A program made the position numbers and the translations under genes. Of a DNA stretch of 54,926 nt, positions 27,842 to 35,294 are shown piece after piece (the first letter of the stretch is position 1; every line of letters starts with the position of its first letter). This DNA is from Motilibacter deserti (GTDB taxonomy: Bacteria; Actinomycetota; Actinomycetes; Motilibacterales; Motilibacteraceae): assembly GCF_011250635.1 (NCBI RefSeq), contig NZ_JAANNP010000008.1:29620-84545 (forward strand). The letters run 5' to 3'. The notes under the pieces are model-generated. The model did not search any database. It saw only the letters and a program-made list of their open reading frames with translations, and was not told the origin of the DNA.

Positions 27842-27960
27842 CACGCGGACGCCGAGTCCTGCCCCGCGTGCGAGTCGGTGGATCGACACACCGTTTGGCA
27901 GGAGCGGGGGACCCACGTGATGCGGGCGCTCCACCCAGGAGTGCCCTTGGGGTGAAGCCG
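27842..27960 (+). promoter_or_regulatory. c-di-AMP riboswitch (ydaO/yuaA class)
   Basis: The leader of the NlpC/P60 gene contains the landmark segments of the actinobacterial ydaO-yuaA class: GCCGAGTCCTGCC, GAGCGGGGGACCCA and the 3' CTTGGGGTGAAGCCG ending at 27960. In actinomycetes this class typically precedes cell-wall hydrolase genes such as rpf and NlpC/P60. Binding of c-di-AMP is expected to turn expression off. Boundaries are approximate; the 27585-27841 stretch upstream holds no gene and should carry the promoter. Confidence 0.85.
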
Positions 27961-28037
27961 TGAATCTTCACGGCCGGGTGATCTTCCCAACCCGAACCCG
28001 ACAGCTCACCTCGCAGGCGTCGGAGAAGGACCCTTCC

Positions 28038-28901
28038 TTGTCGCATGCCGCCGTGCTGTCCGACGCTGCTCGCCGTCCCGGCCTGCACCGCCGCCCGAGC
28101 CAGGCCGGTTCGCGCGCCGCCACCGCTGCTCGCTTCGCGGTCGTCCCCGCCGTGGCCGTCGCTACTCTCGCGGCCCCGATGGCGACCGCCGCCTCGGCCG
28201 CGACCGCCCCGAAGGCCGGCCTGCCGGTCAAGGAGGCCAAGGCCGCCACGGGCCGCAGCGTCGCCGCGAAGCTCCTCGTCAACTCGCCCACGAAGACCCC
28301 GGTCGTCATGGCGCACCCGACCGTCGGCAAGAGCACGCGCGGCGGGTCCGTCCTCTGGGTGCAGCGTCGCCTCGGCGTCAAGCCGAGCGGCGTCTACGGC
28401 ACCGCCACGGTCCGCGCCGTCAAGCGCCTGCAGGCCGCCGCCGGCATCAAGCAGACCGGCGTCGTCGACGCCAAGACGTGGGCCGCGCTGGGCGTGCCCT
28501 ACCGCAAGCCCAAGGCCAGCCGCACGAGCGCGCTCAAGCCCGGCTCGGCCGGCTTCGGCAACCTGGTGCTGACCGAGGCGCGCAAGTACGCCGGCGCCCC
28601 CTACCGCTACGGCGGCATGTCCCCGCGCGGCTTCGACTGCTCGGGCTTCGTGAGCTACGTCTACGGCAAGCTCGGCGTCTCGCTGCCGCACTCGTCCGGT
28701 GCGATCAAGCAGCGCGTGACCCGCATCAGCCGCTCGGCCGTGCGCCCCGGCGACCTCGTGTTCGTCAGCAAGGGCGGGCGCACCAGCCATGTCGCGATCT
28801 ACGCGGGCAGCGGCTACTGGTACGAGGCCAGCAACCCGAGCCGTCCGGTCGGCAAGAACAAGGCCTGGAGCTCCAACGTGAGCTACGGCCGGGTGGCCTG
28901 A
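28038..28901 (+). CDS. Secreted NlpC/P60 peptidoglycan endopeptidase with PG-binding domain
   Basis: A 287-residue exported hydrolase. A signal peptide is visible at about 25-55 (RFAVVPAVAVATLAAPMATA). A PG_binding_1 module follows (LWVQRRLGVKPSGVYGTATV ... VDAKTWAALG, about 100-150). The NlpC/P60 domain holds catalytic Cys in GFDCSGFVSYVYGKLG and His in TSHVAIYAG. It should cleave stem peptides during wall remodelling. The TTG at 28038 is chosen because GAGAAGGA lies 7 nt upstream and because the in-frame GTG at 27960 is inside the riboswitch. Control by c-di-AMP links wall turnover to osmotic or cell-wall stress. Confidence 0.92.
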   Translation: MSHAAVLSDAARRPGLHRRPSQAGSRAATAARFAVVPAVAVATLAAPMATAASAATAPKAGLPVKEAKAATGRSVAAKLLVNSPTKTPVVMAHPTVGKSTRGGSVLWVQRRLGVKPSGVYGTATVRAVKRLQAAAGIKQTGVVDAKTWAALGVPYRKPKASRTSALKPGSAGFGNLVLTEARKYAGAPYRYGGMSPRGFDCSGFVSYVYGKLGVSLPHSSGAIKQRVTRISRSAVRPGDLVFVSKGGRTSHVAIYAGSGYWYEASNPSRPVGKNKAWSSNVSYGRVA

Positions 28902-28921
28902 CCGCACCCCTCGCGCACGGG

Positions 28922-28966
28922 CAGCGCCCGGGCACCGCAGGTTCTCCTGCGCGTGCCCGGGCGCTG
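28922..28966 (+). terminator. Strong terminator after the NlpC/P60 gene
   Basis: CAGCGCCCGGGCAC (28922-28935) pairs perfectly with GTGCCCGGGCGCTG (28953-28966). The loop contains a second GCAGG/CCTGC stem, and the downstream sequence is TCGTTTC. Confidence 0.88.
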
Positions 28967-29064
28967 TCGTTTCGCTGCGGGATCGTGGGCGCCCCGCCGT
29001 GTCTGCCGCACGCTTGCGTCGGCGCGGGGGTCGTGCCGTCGCCGCGGCCGCTGAGCCGGAGCTC

Positions 29065-29655
29065 CTACTGCAGAGCCTCGGGCTCCGTCGACGGCACGTT
29101 CCACGCCTGCAGCACCGGGCGGCCGTGCTCGAGCCCGAGCTGCGACAGCGTCGCGGTGTCGAGCCGGAAGTACTTCCCGTCCTGCGCCGGCAGCCCGAGC
29201 CAACGTGCCGCGACGACCCGCAGCGAGTGACCGTGCGCGACGAGGCAGACGTCCCTGCCCTCCTCGAGCACGAGCCGCGCCCGGTCCAGCACGGCGTCGA
29301 GCCGGGCGGCGACCTGCTCGGCCGTCTCGCCGCCGGGCACGCCGTCCTCCCACAGGCTCCAGCTGCCGCGCTCGGCCACGATGTCGACCGTCCGGCGTCC
29401 CTCGTAGTCGCCGTAGTCCCACTCGGCGAGCCCTGGCTCCACCTCGGCTTGCAGGCCCGCGAGGTCGGCTGTGTGCCGGGCCCGCTGGCGGGGGCTGCTG
29501 AGCACCAGGCCGAAGTCGAAGCGCACCAGGCCGGGTGCCGCGGCGCGGGCCTGGTCCTCGCCGCGCGGTGTGAGCGGCAGGTCCGTCGTGCTCGTGTGCT
29601 TGCCGGCGCGCGACCACTCGGTCTCGCCGTGGCGGAGCAGGACGATCACTGGCAT
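29065..29655 (-). CDS. Histidine phosphatase family protein
   Basis: A 196-residue phosphoglycerate-mutase-like phosphatase. The phosphohistidine motif is LLRHGETEWS (residues 6-15), the second Arg is in SSPRQRARHTADL, the Glu in EWDYGDYEG, and the C-terminal catalytic His in LVAHGHSLRVVAARW. These are complete, so an active phosphatase is likely. The family covers many small phosphate esters, including acid phosphatase and cobalamin-type CobC members; the substrate is unknown. It is divergent from the small ORF at 29790. Confidence 0.92.
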   Translation of the reverse strand: MPVIVLLRHGETEWSRAGKHTSTTDLPLTPRGEDQARAAAPGLVRFDFGLVLSSPRQRARHTADLAGLQAEVEPGLAEWDYGDYEGRRTVDIVAERGSWSLWEDGVPGGETAEQVAARLDAVLDRARLVLEEGRDVCLVAHGHSLRVVAARWLGLPAQDGKYFRLDTATLSQLGLEHGRPVLQAWNVPSTEPEALQ

Positions 29656-29789
29656 GAGGCGGTCCTTCCGCGGTCTCTGGTGGTAGCGGCTGCAACGGCG
29701 CAGGTGGCGCCGGTGTCGTGGGTCGAGGGTCGCAGGGCGACCGGGCGCGGCTCGTGAGGGGGGCGCCGCCTCGCCCGTACGCTGGCTTC

Positions 29790-29918
29790 GTGAGTGAGCA
29801 GCCGGTGTTGCCCGACACGACCCAGGACGAGGCGGACGAGGGGTGGGGCGACCTCCCGGCCGGCCGGGACGACGACGAGCGGATCCTGCGCGAGCGCCCT
29901 CCGCACCACGGCGGCTGA
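29790..29918 (+). CDS. Small acidic conserved-type protein, 42 residues
   Basis: A GTG-initiated 42-residue ORF (MSEQPVLPDTTQDEADEGWG ... DDDERILRERPPHHGG). The acidic middle plus DDDERxLRxRPPH ending is a pattern I associate with small uncharacterised actinobacterial proteins. A -10-like TACGCT lies 8 bp before the GTG and there is no ribosome site, so translation may be leaderless. Function is unknown. Confidence 0.65.
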   Translation: MSEQPVLPDTTQDEADEGWGDLPAGRDDDERILRERPPHHGG

Positions 29919-30050
29919 GGCCGCGCTCGCGGTCGGCTCGGACGCTGAGAGCTTCGCCAGCTACGAAGGCAGTCGTCCCCCCGACGGCTCCGCCTGGCTG
30001 ACCCGGCCTGGCCGAGCTCGATGGGCTCGGCCATGCTCACTGGTCCGAAT

Positions 30051-30141
30051 GTGCCGGGCAGGGCTGTGTGTGCCGGGCAGAACCGTGCACGTCGGGCAGG
30101 CCGTGTGTGCCGGGCAGGGCCGCCTGTGCCGGGCGTGGCCG
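30051..30141. repeat. Degenerate tandem repeat with GTGCCGGGCAGG core
   Basis: About five units of 18-21 bp with the core GTGCCGGGCAGG lie between the 42-residue ORF and mscL. A GGCCGAGC/GCTCGGCC hairpin (30010-30032) precedes them and may terminate the small ORF. No protein-like frame is seen in 29919-30163. Confidence 0.7.
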
Positions 30142-30163
30142 CAGCCATGGCGCTCCGCCTCGT

Positions 30164-30580
30164 TCACAGCGCCTTTCCCGTGCCCGCCGCGCCCTCCTGC
30201 TGGGTGCGGAGCAGGTCGCGGATCTCGCGCAGCACGACGAGGTCCTCGGGCACCGCGGCCGGGGGAGGGGTCTCACCGCGCTGCAGCCGCTCGAGCAGCT
30301 TCTTGGTGGGAAGCACGACGAGGAAGTAGACGACCGCGGCGGTGACGAGGAACGCGATGGCGGCGTTGATGACAGCCGCCCAGTCGAAGGTTTGGCCGTT
30401 CCACGTCGTCTGGCCGCCGACATCGGTCGTGCTACCGCCGAGAAAGACGCCGATCAGGGGCTTGAGCACGGCGTTGGCCACCGAGGTGACGAGCGCCGTG
30501 AAGGCTGAGCCGATGACGACGGCGACGGCCAGGTCGATGACGTTGCCCCGCAGGATGAAGTCGCGGAAGCCCTTGAGCAT
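30164..30580 (-). CDS. mscL: Large-conductance mechanosensitive channel MscL
   Basis: A 138-residue membrane protein with MLKGFRDFILRGNVIDLAVA at the N terminus and the pore-lining first helix (VVIGSAFTALVTSVANAVLK), a periplasmic loop of about 20 residues, a second helix (AAIAFLVTAAVVYFLVVLPT) and a charged C-terminal bundle (LREIRDLLRTQQ). It releases solutes on hypo-osmotic shock. GAGGAGG precedes the ATG at 30580, and the stop of the SAF gene is 13 nt upstream, so it is the last gene of the fmdB-SAF-mscL operon. Confidence 0.96.
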   Translation of the reverse strand: MLKGFRDFILRGNVIDLAVAVVIGSAFTALVTSVANAVLKPLIGVFLGGSTTDVGGQTTWNGQTFDWAAVINAAIAFLVTAAVVYFLVVLPTKKLLERLQRGETPPPAAVPEDLVVLREIRDLLRTQQEGAAGTGKAL

Positions 30581-30593
30581 GCGCCCTCCTCGA

Positions 30594-31262
30594 TCATGGG
30601 ATCTTGGTGCCCTCCTGCCCCACGAGCACGACGGATAGTCGGCCGCTGACCGCGGCCCGGGCGAGGGCCAGCGACTCGGGCGGCGAGGCGGCAAGCACGA
30701 CGAGCCCGGCCCTGCCACCGTCGGTGGGAAGCAGCCCGGCGCCGGCGGACGGGGCGTCCGGCAGGGCGAGCACGCGTGCGGAGTACGCGACCGTCCGCGC
30801 CTGCGCAGCCTCCCCGCTCGGGCCGGTGCCCGCGGCGACGACGTCGACGCGGTCGCCGACCTGCAGGAGGGCGGTCGTCGCGTCGTCGGCGAGGCGTACC
30901 GGCACGGCCACCCGACCCGGCCCCGCCGCACGGCCCAGGCCCGCCGCTCCGACGACGCGGACGTCGGTGAGCGGCTCGCCCCGGCGTACCGGAGACGCCA
31001 GCTCGCGACCAGTGGCCGCGGCGGCTTCGAGGGCGCCGGCCGGGACCGTCGTCGGCGGCACCTGGACCGTGCGGGTGTCGCTCGAGCCGAGCACCGAGCC
31101 GGCCGGGAGGTCGCGTGCGGCCACGAGCAGCGTCGCTGACGGAGGTGCCGGGGGCGCCAGGGCGAGCAGAGCGCACGCGGTCGCTGCCGCGGCGCACAAG
31201 GCGGCGAGGGGCCGGCGGTGCCAGGAGAGCCGGCGGCGGGCCCGACGCAGCAGAGACTTCAC
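30594..31262 (-). CDS. SAF-domain (CpaB/RcpC-like) membrane protein
   Basis: A 222-residue protein with a basic N terminus (RRARRRLSWHRRP), one transmembrane helix (LAALCAAAATACALLALAP) and a SAF domain at about 40-100 (LLVAARDLPAGSVLGSSD ... TGRELASPVRRGEPLT), followed by an RcpC-like region (VGDRVDVVAAG). SAF proteins of this type occur in Flp pilus assembly, but no tad genes are present. The GTG at 31262 is the chosen start. The frame stays open upstream to an ATG at 31526 through Arg/Pro-rich repeats, so a longer form cannot be excluded. Neither start has a strong ribosome site. Confidence 0.8.
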   Translation of the reverse strand: MKSLLRRARRRLSWHRRPLAALCAAAATACALLALAPPAPPSATLLVAARDLPAGSVLGSSDTRTVQVPPTTVPAGALEAAAATGRELASPVRRGEPLTDVRVVGAAGLGRAAGPGRVAVPVRLADDATTALLQVGDRVDVVAAGTGPSGEAAQARTVAYSARVLALPDAPSAGAGLLPTDGGRAGLVVLAASPPESLALARAAVSGRLSVVLVGQEGTKIP

Positions 31263-31380
31263 GGCGTCGACGCGCCGACGCGCAGCCCGCTCGCGCGCGG
31301 AGTGCTGGCGGGAAGCCGCACGGCGCGGCCCCTTTCCGCGCGGCCCCCGCCGGCGCGGCCGCTGTCGGCGCTGACCCCGC

Positions 31381-31500
31381 CGAAGCGGCTCCGGCTCGCG
31401 CGGGGCGCGCCGAAGCGGAGCCGGCTCGCGCGGGGCGCGCCGAAGCGGAGCCGGCTCACGCGGGGCGCGGCGGAGCGGAGCCTGCTCGCGCGGGGCACGT
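31381..31500 (-). repeat. Four-copy 30-bp tandem repeat upstream of the SAF gene
   Basis: Units begin at 31381, 31411, 31441 and 31471 with the consensus start CGAAGCGGAGCCGGCTCGCG. Units 1-3 are nearly identical and unit 4 is diverged. On the minus strand each unit would add ten residues (Arg-Ala-Pro-Arg-Glu-Pro-Ala-Pro-Leu-Arg) in frame with the SAF protein. The surrounding 31263-31681 stretch has no other candidate gene. Confidence 0.9.
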
Positions 31501-31644
31501 CCACGCGAGGGCTGCCGACACGGCATAGTCCGTCGACTCCGCCGCGAGACCTGTGGGCGGAAGGTGGACCGGCGGGACGATCGGGAACCTGCACCCGCCG
31601 GACGTTAGCGGCGCGGCGAGCCGCCAGGGCCCGTTGCGCGGGCG

Positions 31645-31674
31645 CCTGTGGACGCAGCCTGCTGCGTCCACAGG
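31645..31674 (-). terminator. Perfect 14-bp hairpin after fmdB
   Basis: CCTGTGGACGCAGC (31645-31658) and GCTGCGTCCACAGG (31661-31674) pair perfectly with loop CT. It starts 8 nt after the fmdB stop on the minus strand. It may be a full or partial terminator between fmdB and the downstream SAF-mscL genes. Confidence 0.75.
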
Positions 31675-31681
31675 CCGGTGC

Positions 31682-32047
31682 TCAGGCGGCGGACGTTCCC
31701 GAGGACGAGCTGCCCGAGGACGAGCTGCTGGAGGTGGAGCTCGCGCTCGAGCTGGACGAGCTCGAGTCCTTCGTGGCGCTGCTCGTGGAGTCCGACGACG
31801 AGCTCTTGGACTCCGACGACGAGCTCGAGGAGTTGTCCTTGCTCGAGCCGCTGCCCGAGCTCGAGCCGGAGGAACGGCTGTCCGTGCGATAGAAGCCGGA
31901 GCCCTTGAACACCACGCCGACGGCGGAGTAGACCTTGCGCAGCCGCCCCTGGCACGCCGGGCACTCGGTGAGCGCCTCGTCGGAGAACGACTGGACCGCC
32001 TCGAACCGGTGGTCGCACTCCGTGCACGCGTACTGGTAGGTCGGCAC
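31682..32047 (-). CDS. FmdB-family zinc-ribbon protein with Ser-rich tail
   Basis: A 121-residue protein. Residues 1-45 are the FmdB/CxxC_CxxC_SSSS zinc ribbon (PTYQYACTECDHRFEAVQSF ... CPACQG), with four Cys for one zinc. VGVVFKGSGFYRTD follows, as in the family. The last 65 residues are almost all Ser with Lys, Asp, Glu and Thr, far longer than the short serine tail usual in FmdB proteins. GTG at 32047 has GGAGGAGG upstream. A CIRCE-like inverted repeat lies 37 bp before it, so heat-shock control is inferred. The function of FmdB proteins is not well defined. Confidence 0.9.
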   Translation of the reverse strand: MPTYQYACTECDHRFEAVQSFSDEALTECPACQGRLRKVYSAVGVVFKGSGFYRTDSRSSGSSSGSGSSKDNSSSSSSESKSSSSDSTSSATKDSSSSSSSASSTSSSSSSGSSSSGTSAA

Positions 32048-32084
32048 GCTTTCCTCCTCCACCCCGTGCCCGCCGCGACGGGCC

Positions 32085-32109
32085 TGGCACTCGACAGTTC
32101 CGAGTGCCA
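32085..32109 (-). promoter_or_regulatory. CIRCE-like HrcA operator upstream of fmdB
   Basis: TGGCACTC (32085-32092), a 9-bp spacer, then GAGTGCCA (32102-32109). The arms and the N9 spacer match the CIRCE consensus TTAGCACTC-N9-GAGTGCTAA with a symmetric A-to-G change. It precedes fmdB-SAF-mscL (minus). The 32110-32366 stretch on the other side holds no recognisable gene. Confidence 0.75.
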
Positions 32110-32366
32110 ATGATGCGTGACGCAGCCCCTTCGCGTCCAACGTTCGCCAGCGCCGCCACCTTCGGCGCAGTCGTGGCACGCGTGGTTTCTGAGAGGCGAG
32201 GCCCCATGCAGCGGACGGCGTCGCGACGGCCGCCGCTCGCTCAGGGCGGGATGCGTCCGGTTTTCAACACGGTCAGTGGACAGTGGCGTGCTCGCGGCCG
32301 CACTCGGAAGGTCGCCTGTGGACAGCGTGGACACCCGATGTCCCGGCACGGGCATGGTCAGGCCTC

Positions 32367-32813
32367 ATGACGACAGTGACCCTCACCGCCGGTGACCACA
32401 TCCACGACGACGAGGCCCTGCTGGCTCTCGCCACCCAGTTCGGCCGCGATGTCGACACCGGCGGGCGGACCCTCGCGCTCACCTGGCTCGATGCCCACGA
32501 CCGGTTGATGCCCCTCGTCGTTCCGATCGACGACATACCGGAGCTTCCCGACGAGGGCTTCGCGCCGGCTCTCGCCACCGTGATGGCGGCGCCGACGCAG
32601 GGCGCGCCGGACTGCGGCGTCGTCGCGATCCTCGTCCGTGGCGGCTCCCCGAGAGTGACAGCCGGCGACCGCGCGTGGAACCGCGTGCTGCGCGGCCAGG
32701 ACAGCATCCGCGTCCGCGGCGTCTTCGTCGCCGCCGGCGGGACGGTCCGGCCGCTGGCGCTGGACGACGCGGCCTGGCCCGCCCCTTCCCCCACATGCCT
32801 GCGACCGCTTTGA
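32367..32813 (+). CDS. Conserved-looking hypothetical protein
   Basis: A 148-residue soluble protein without a signal peptide or clear family match. It reads as real coding sequence, with balanced hydrophobic and charged residues (ALLALATQFGRDVDTGGRTL, ALTWLDAHDRLMPLVVPIDD, NRVLRGQDSIRVRGVFVAAG). The start is ATG 32367 without a strong ribosome site. It is isolated between the fmdB operon (divergent) and arsC (convergent). I do not recognise its function. The 32814-32960 gap shows nothing. Confidence 0.7.
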   Translation: MTTVTLTAGDHIHDDEALLALATQFGRDVDTGGRTLALTWLDAHDRLMPLVVPIDDIPELPDEGFAPALATVMAAPTQGAPDCGVVAILVRGGSPRVTAGDRAWNRVLRGQDSIRVRGVFVAAGGTVRPLALDDAAWPAPSPTCLRPL

Positions 32814-32960
32814 TGAATCGGGTGGTCGATCGTCGCCGTGACCGTGCGGGCCTCTCGTCGCACCAGGCACGCCTCGAGCGATCGACGGGACGGATCGTCA
32901 CCGTTGCGTGCCGGGCACTGTGGCCCGCCGGCCCTAGAGGTCAGCGGGCGTGCCTCGGAG

Positions 32961-33380
32961 TCAGCCGCGCGCGGCGCGCGCCGGCAACAGCTCCGCGAGC
33001 AGTTCCTCGACCAGGGTGCGGATCTTGTCGCGGATGGGGCGTACAGCCTCCACGCCCCTGCCGGCGGGGTCCGCGAGCTCCCAATCGAGGTAGCGCTTGC
33101 CCGGGAAGACGGGGCAGGTGTCGCCGCAGCCCATGGTGATGACGACGTCGGAGGCCTGCACGGCGTCGGCGGTGAGGATCTTCGGAGTCTGGCCCGAGAT
33201 GTCGATGCCGACCTCGGCCATGGCCTCGACCGCCGCCGGGTTGACTGTGTCCTTGGGTGCGGAGCCGGCAGAGCGGACCTCGACGTCGTCCCCGGCGAGA
33301 GCCGTCAAGAAGCCGGCGGCCATCTGGGAGCGGCCGGCATTGTGGACGCAGACGAACAGGACGCTGGGCTTGTGGGACAT
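32961..33380 (-). CDS. arsC: Arsenate reductase (low-molecular-weight phosphatase fold)
   Basis: A 139-residue protein with the CX5R loop VLFVCVHNAGRSQMAAGF near the N terminus (Cys11) and a second functional Cys region MGCGDTCPVFPG near residue 84, then LDWELADPAG. This is the thiol-linked arsenate reductase class used by actinomycetes, which may take electrons from mycothiol or thioredoxin. GGAAGG precedes the ATG at 33380. It lies downstream of acr3 on the same strand but 344 bp away, so it may have its own promoter. Confidence 0.93.
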   Translation of the reverse strand: MSHKPSVLFVCVHNAGRSQMAAGFLTALAGDDVEVRSAGSAPKDTVNPAAVEAMAEVGIDISGQTPKILTADAVQASDVVITMGCGDTCPVFPGKRYLDWELADPAGRGVEAVRPIRDKIRTLVEELLAELLPARAARG

Positions 33381-33724
33381 GGTGAGCCTTCCGGAACGCG
33401 TGTTGGTGGAGCCGGGGATTCGGCGGGACGGGGGCCTGGCGGGAGGGATGCTCTGCGGGAGCCGGAGTCTCGGCGAACCGGTTGTGAGCGGCTGGGGTGT
33501 CTCGTCACAGGTGCCTGAGGGGGGCGGGCCCCATGGGGTGGTGTGCCGGGCGCGCGAGGTGCCCCGAGCCGTGGGGGGTCTCGAGAACGGTGGCAAGTCC
33601 TACCGCGAGGGGCCGCCCTCACGGGTTTATGTGCCTTGCCGTGCCTGAACGCCCTCTGAGCCCGCGCTCGGACCGATCGTTGCTCCTGCGCGGCTAGCCC
33701 CTCCGGTGGCCACTGCCGTGTCGG
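33381..33724. other. Unusually long gap inside the arsenic cluster
   Basis: 344 bp between acr3 and arsC on the same strand. The open minus-strand frame that continues from arsC is Pro/Arg/Ser-rich and not protein-like. No palindrome or promoter stood out. It may carry an independent arsC promoter or the scar of a lost gene. Confidence 0.4.
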
Positions 33725-34849
33725 TCAGCTCGTGCTCCTGGTCTCGGCGACGGCGGCGCCACGGGCGCCCGAGTCGGGAAAGAACCTGCGAGCCCAGAGC
33801 GAGACGTAGACCAGGGCGACAAGAACGGGAACCTCGATCAGCGGGCCGACGACCCCGGCGAGCGCTTGCCCGGAGGTGACGCCGAAGACGCCGATGGCGA
33901 CGGCGATGGCCAGCTCGAAGTTGTTGCCGGCGGCCGTGAATGCGAGAGTCGCCGAGCGGGCGTAGCCGAGCCCGATCCAGCGCCCGAGCGCTAGCGACCC
34001 GGCCCACATGACCCCGAAGTAGACGAGCAGCGGAACGGCGATGAGGGCGACGTCCCCGGGCTCGTTGGTGATGGTGTCGCCCTGCAGCGCGAAAAGCACG
34101 ACGATGGTGACGAGCAGCCCGTAGAGCGCGAACGGGCCGATGCGGGGCAGCACGCGGGTCTCGTAGCCGGCGCGGCCGAGCCGCTTCTCGCCGAGGGTGC
34201 GGGTGAGGAAGCCGGCAAGGAGCGGGATGCCGAGGAAGATCAACACCGACTTGGCTATCTCCCACATCGACACGTCGAGCTCGGACTGCTCGAGCCCGAG
34301 CCAGCCGGGCAGCGTGTGCAAGTAGAAGTAGCCGAGGGCGGCGAAGGCGACGATCTGGAAGACGCTGTTGATGGCGACGAGGACGGCGGCCGCCTCCCGG
34401 TCGCCGCAGGACAGGTCGTTCCAGATCAGGACCATGGCGATGCAGCGGGCAAGCCCCACGATGATGAGCCCCGTGCGGTAGGCGTGGTGGTCGGGCAGGA
34501 ACACCCACGCCAGCGCGAACATCAGCGCGGGGCCGACCAGCCAGTTGAGCACCAGGGACGAGACGAGCAGTCTGCGGTCGCCGGTGACGGTGTGCAGTTC
34601 GCCGTAGCGGACCTTGGCCAGCACCGGGTACATCATCAGCAGCAGTCCGAGGGCGATCGGCAACGAGACCGAGCCGAGCTTGACCGTGTCGAGGGCGTCG
34701 TCCAGGCCGTCGATCGTGCGGCCGAGCAGCAGCCCGGCGGCCATCGCGGCCAGGATCCAGACGGGCAGGAAGCGGTCGAGCGTCGACAGCCGCGCGAGCA
34801 CGGGCGTGTCCTCGTCCCGAACGGAAGCCTCGGCGACGAGGTCGCTCAT
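33725..34849 (-). CDS. acr3: ACR3-family arsenite efflux permease
   Basis: A 374-residue protein with about ten transmembrane segments (FLPVWILAAMAAGLLLGR; LPIALGLLLMMYPVLAKVRY). The ACR3 motif with the essential Cys appears as GLARCIAMVLIWNDLSCGD, and the conserved FTAAGNNFELAIAVAIGVFG follows. It exports arsenite at the plasma membrane. The ATG at 34849 gives the family-typical N terminus after a short hydrophilic leader. It sits between arsR and arsC. Confidence 0.95.
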   Translation of the reverse strand: MSDLVAEASVRDEDTPVLARLSTLDRFLPVWILAAMAAGLLLGRTIDGLDDALDTVKLGSVSLPIALGLLLMMYPVLAKVRYGELHTVTGDRRLLVSSLVLNWLVGPALMFALAWVFLPDHHAYRTGLIIVGLARCIAMVLIWNDLSCGDREAAAVLVAINSVFQIVAFAALGYFYLHTLPGWLGLEQSELDVSMWEIAKSVLIFLGIPLLAGFLTRTLGEKRLGRAGYETRVLPRIGPFALYGLLVTIVVLFALQGDTITNEPGDVALIAVPLLVYFGVMWAGSLALGRWIGLGYARSATLAFTAAGNNFELAIAVAIGVFGVTSGQALAGVVGPLIEVPVLVALVYVSLWARRFFPDSGARGAAVAETRSTS

Positions 34850-34890
34850 GCGTGGTCCTTCCGTGCACGCACGAAGGCGTGCGGCGATGA

Positions 34891-34916
34891 GCCGTCGGCG
34901 CGGGCGCGCCGACGGC
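34891..34916 (-). terminator. Hairpin between arsR and acr3
   Basis: GCCGTCGGCGCG (34891-34902) and CGCGCCGACGGC (34905-34916) can pair. It lies in the 100-bp gap after arsR and may reduce or end transcription into acr3. Confidence 0.5.
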
Positions 34917-34949
34917 CTTGGCGCGGTGGTAGCGGTGGCGTGGGGTGGG

Positions 34950-35294
34950 CTAGCAGGCCCGGCGCGAGGGTTGAGCGCGGCTGGCCGCGGCGAGCTCGCC
35001 GGTCGCGGCGGCGAGCCCGTCCAGCGCGCCAGGGCGCAGCCGGTAGTAGGTGAACCGGCCACAGGGCTCGGTGTCGAGCAGCCCGGCCTCGCGCAGCGTC
35101 TTGAGGTGGTGCGACACCAGGGCCTGCTTGGCGCCGAGCAGGTCCTGCAGGTGCGTCGTGCAGAGCTGCTCACCGGCCAGCAGGGTCAGGATCTGCCAGC
35201 GCATCGGGTCCGCGATCACCGGGAGCAGTGCTGCGGCCTCGACCGGCAGCTCCCCCGACGAGCCGACCGTCACATCGACCGCGACTGGTGTCAT
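34950..35294 (-). CDS. arsR: ArsR-family metalloregulator
   Basis: A 114-residue SmtB/ArsR repressor. The winged helix is clear (ADPMRWQILTLLAGEQLC, then LLGAKQALVSHHLKTLREAG). Candidate arsenite-binding cysteines are Cys44 in EQLCTTHLQ, with further Cys in DTEPCGRFTYY and at the C-terminal end. Release by As(III) should derepress the cluster. The ATG at 35294 has no ribosome site and lies right after a promoter, so the mRNA is probably leaderless. Confidence 0.93.
   Translation of the reverse strand: MTPVAVDVTVGSSGELPVEAAALLPVIADPMRWQILTLLAGEQLCTTHLQDLLGAKQALVSHHLKTLREAGLLDTEPCGRFTYYRLRPGALDGLAAATGELAAASRAQPSRRAC

Noticed and set aside
31381-31500. Four 30-bp repeats considered as a CRISPR array
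   Set aside because: There are no spacers between units and the period is a coding-type multiple of three.
33381-33596. N-terminal extension of ArsC
   Set aside because: The extra residues are Pro/Arg/Ser-rich and unlike any arsenate reductase. GGAAGG directly precedes the ATG at 33380.
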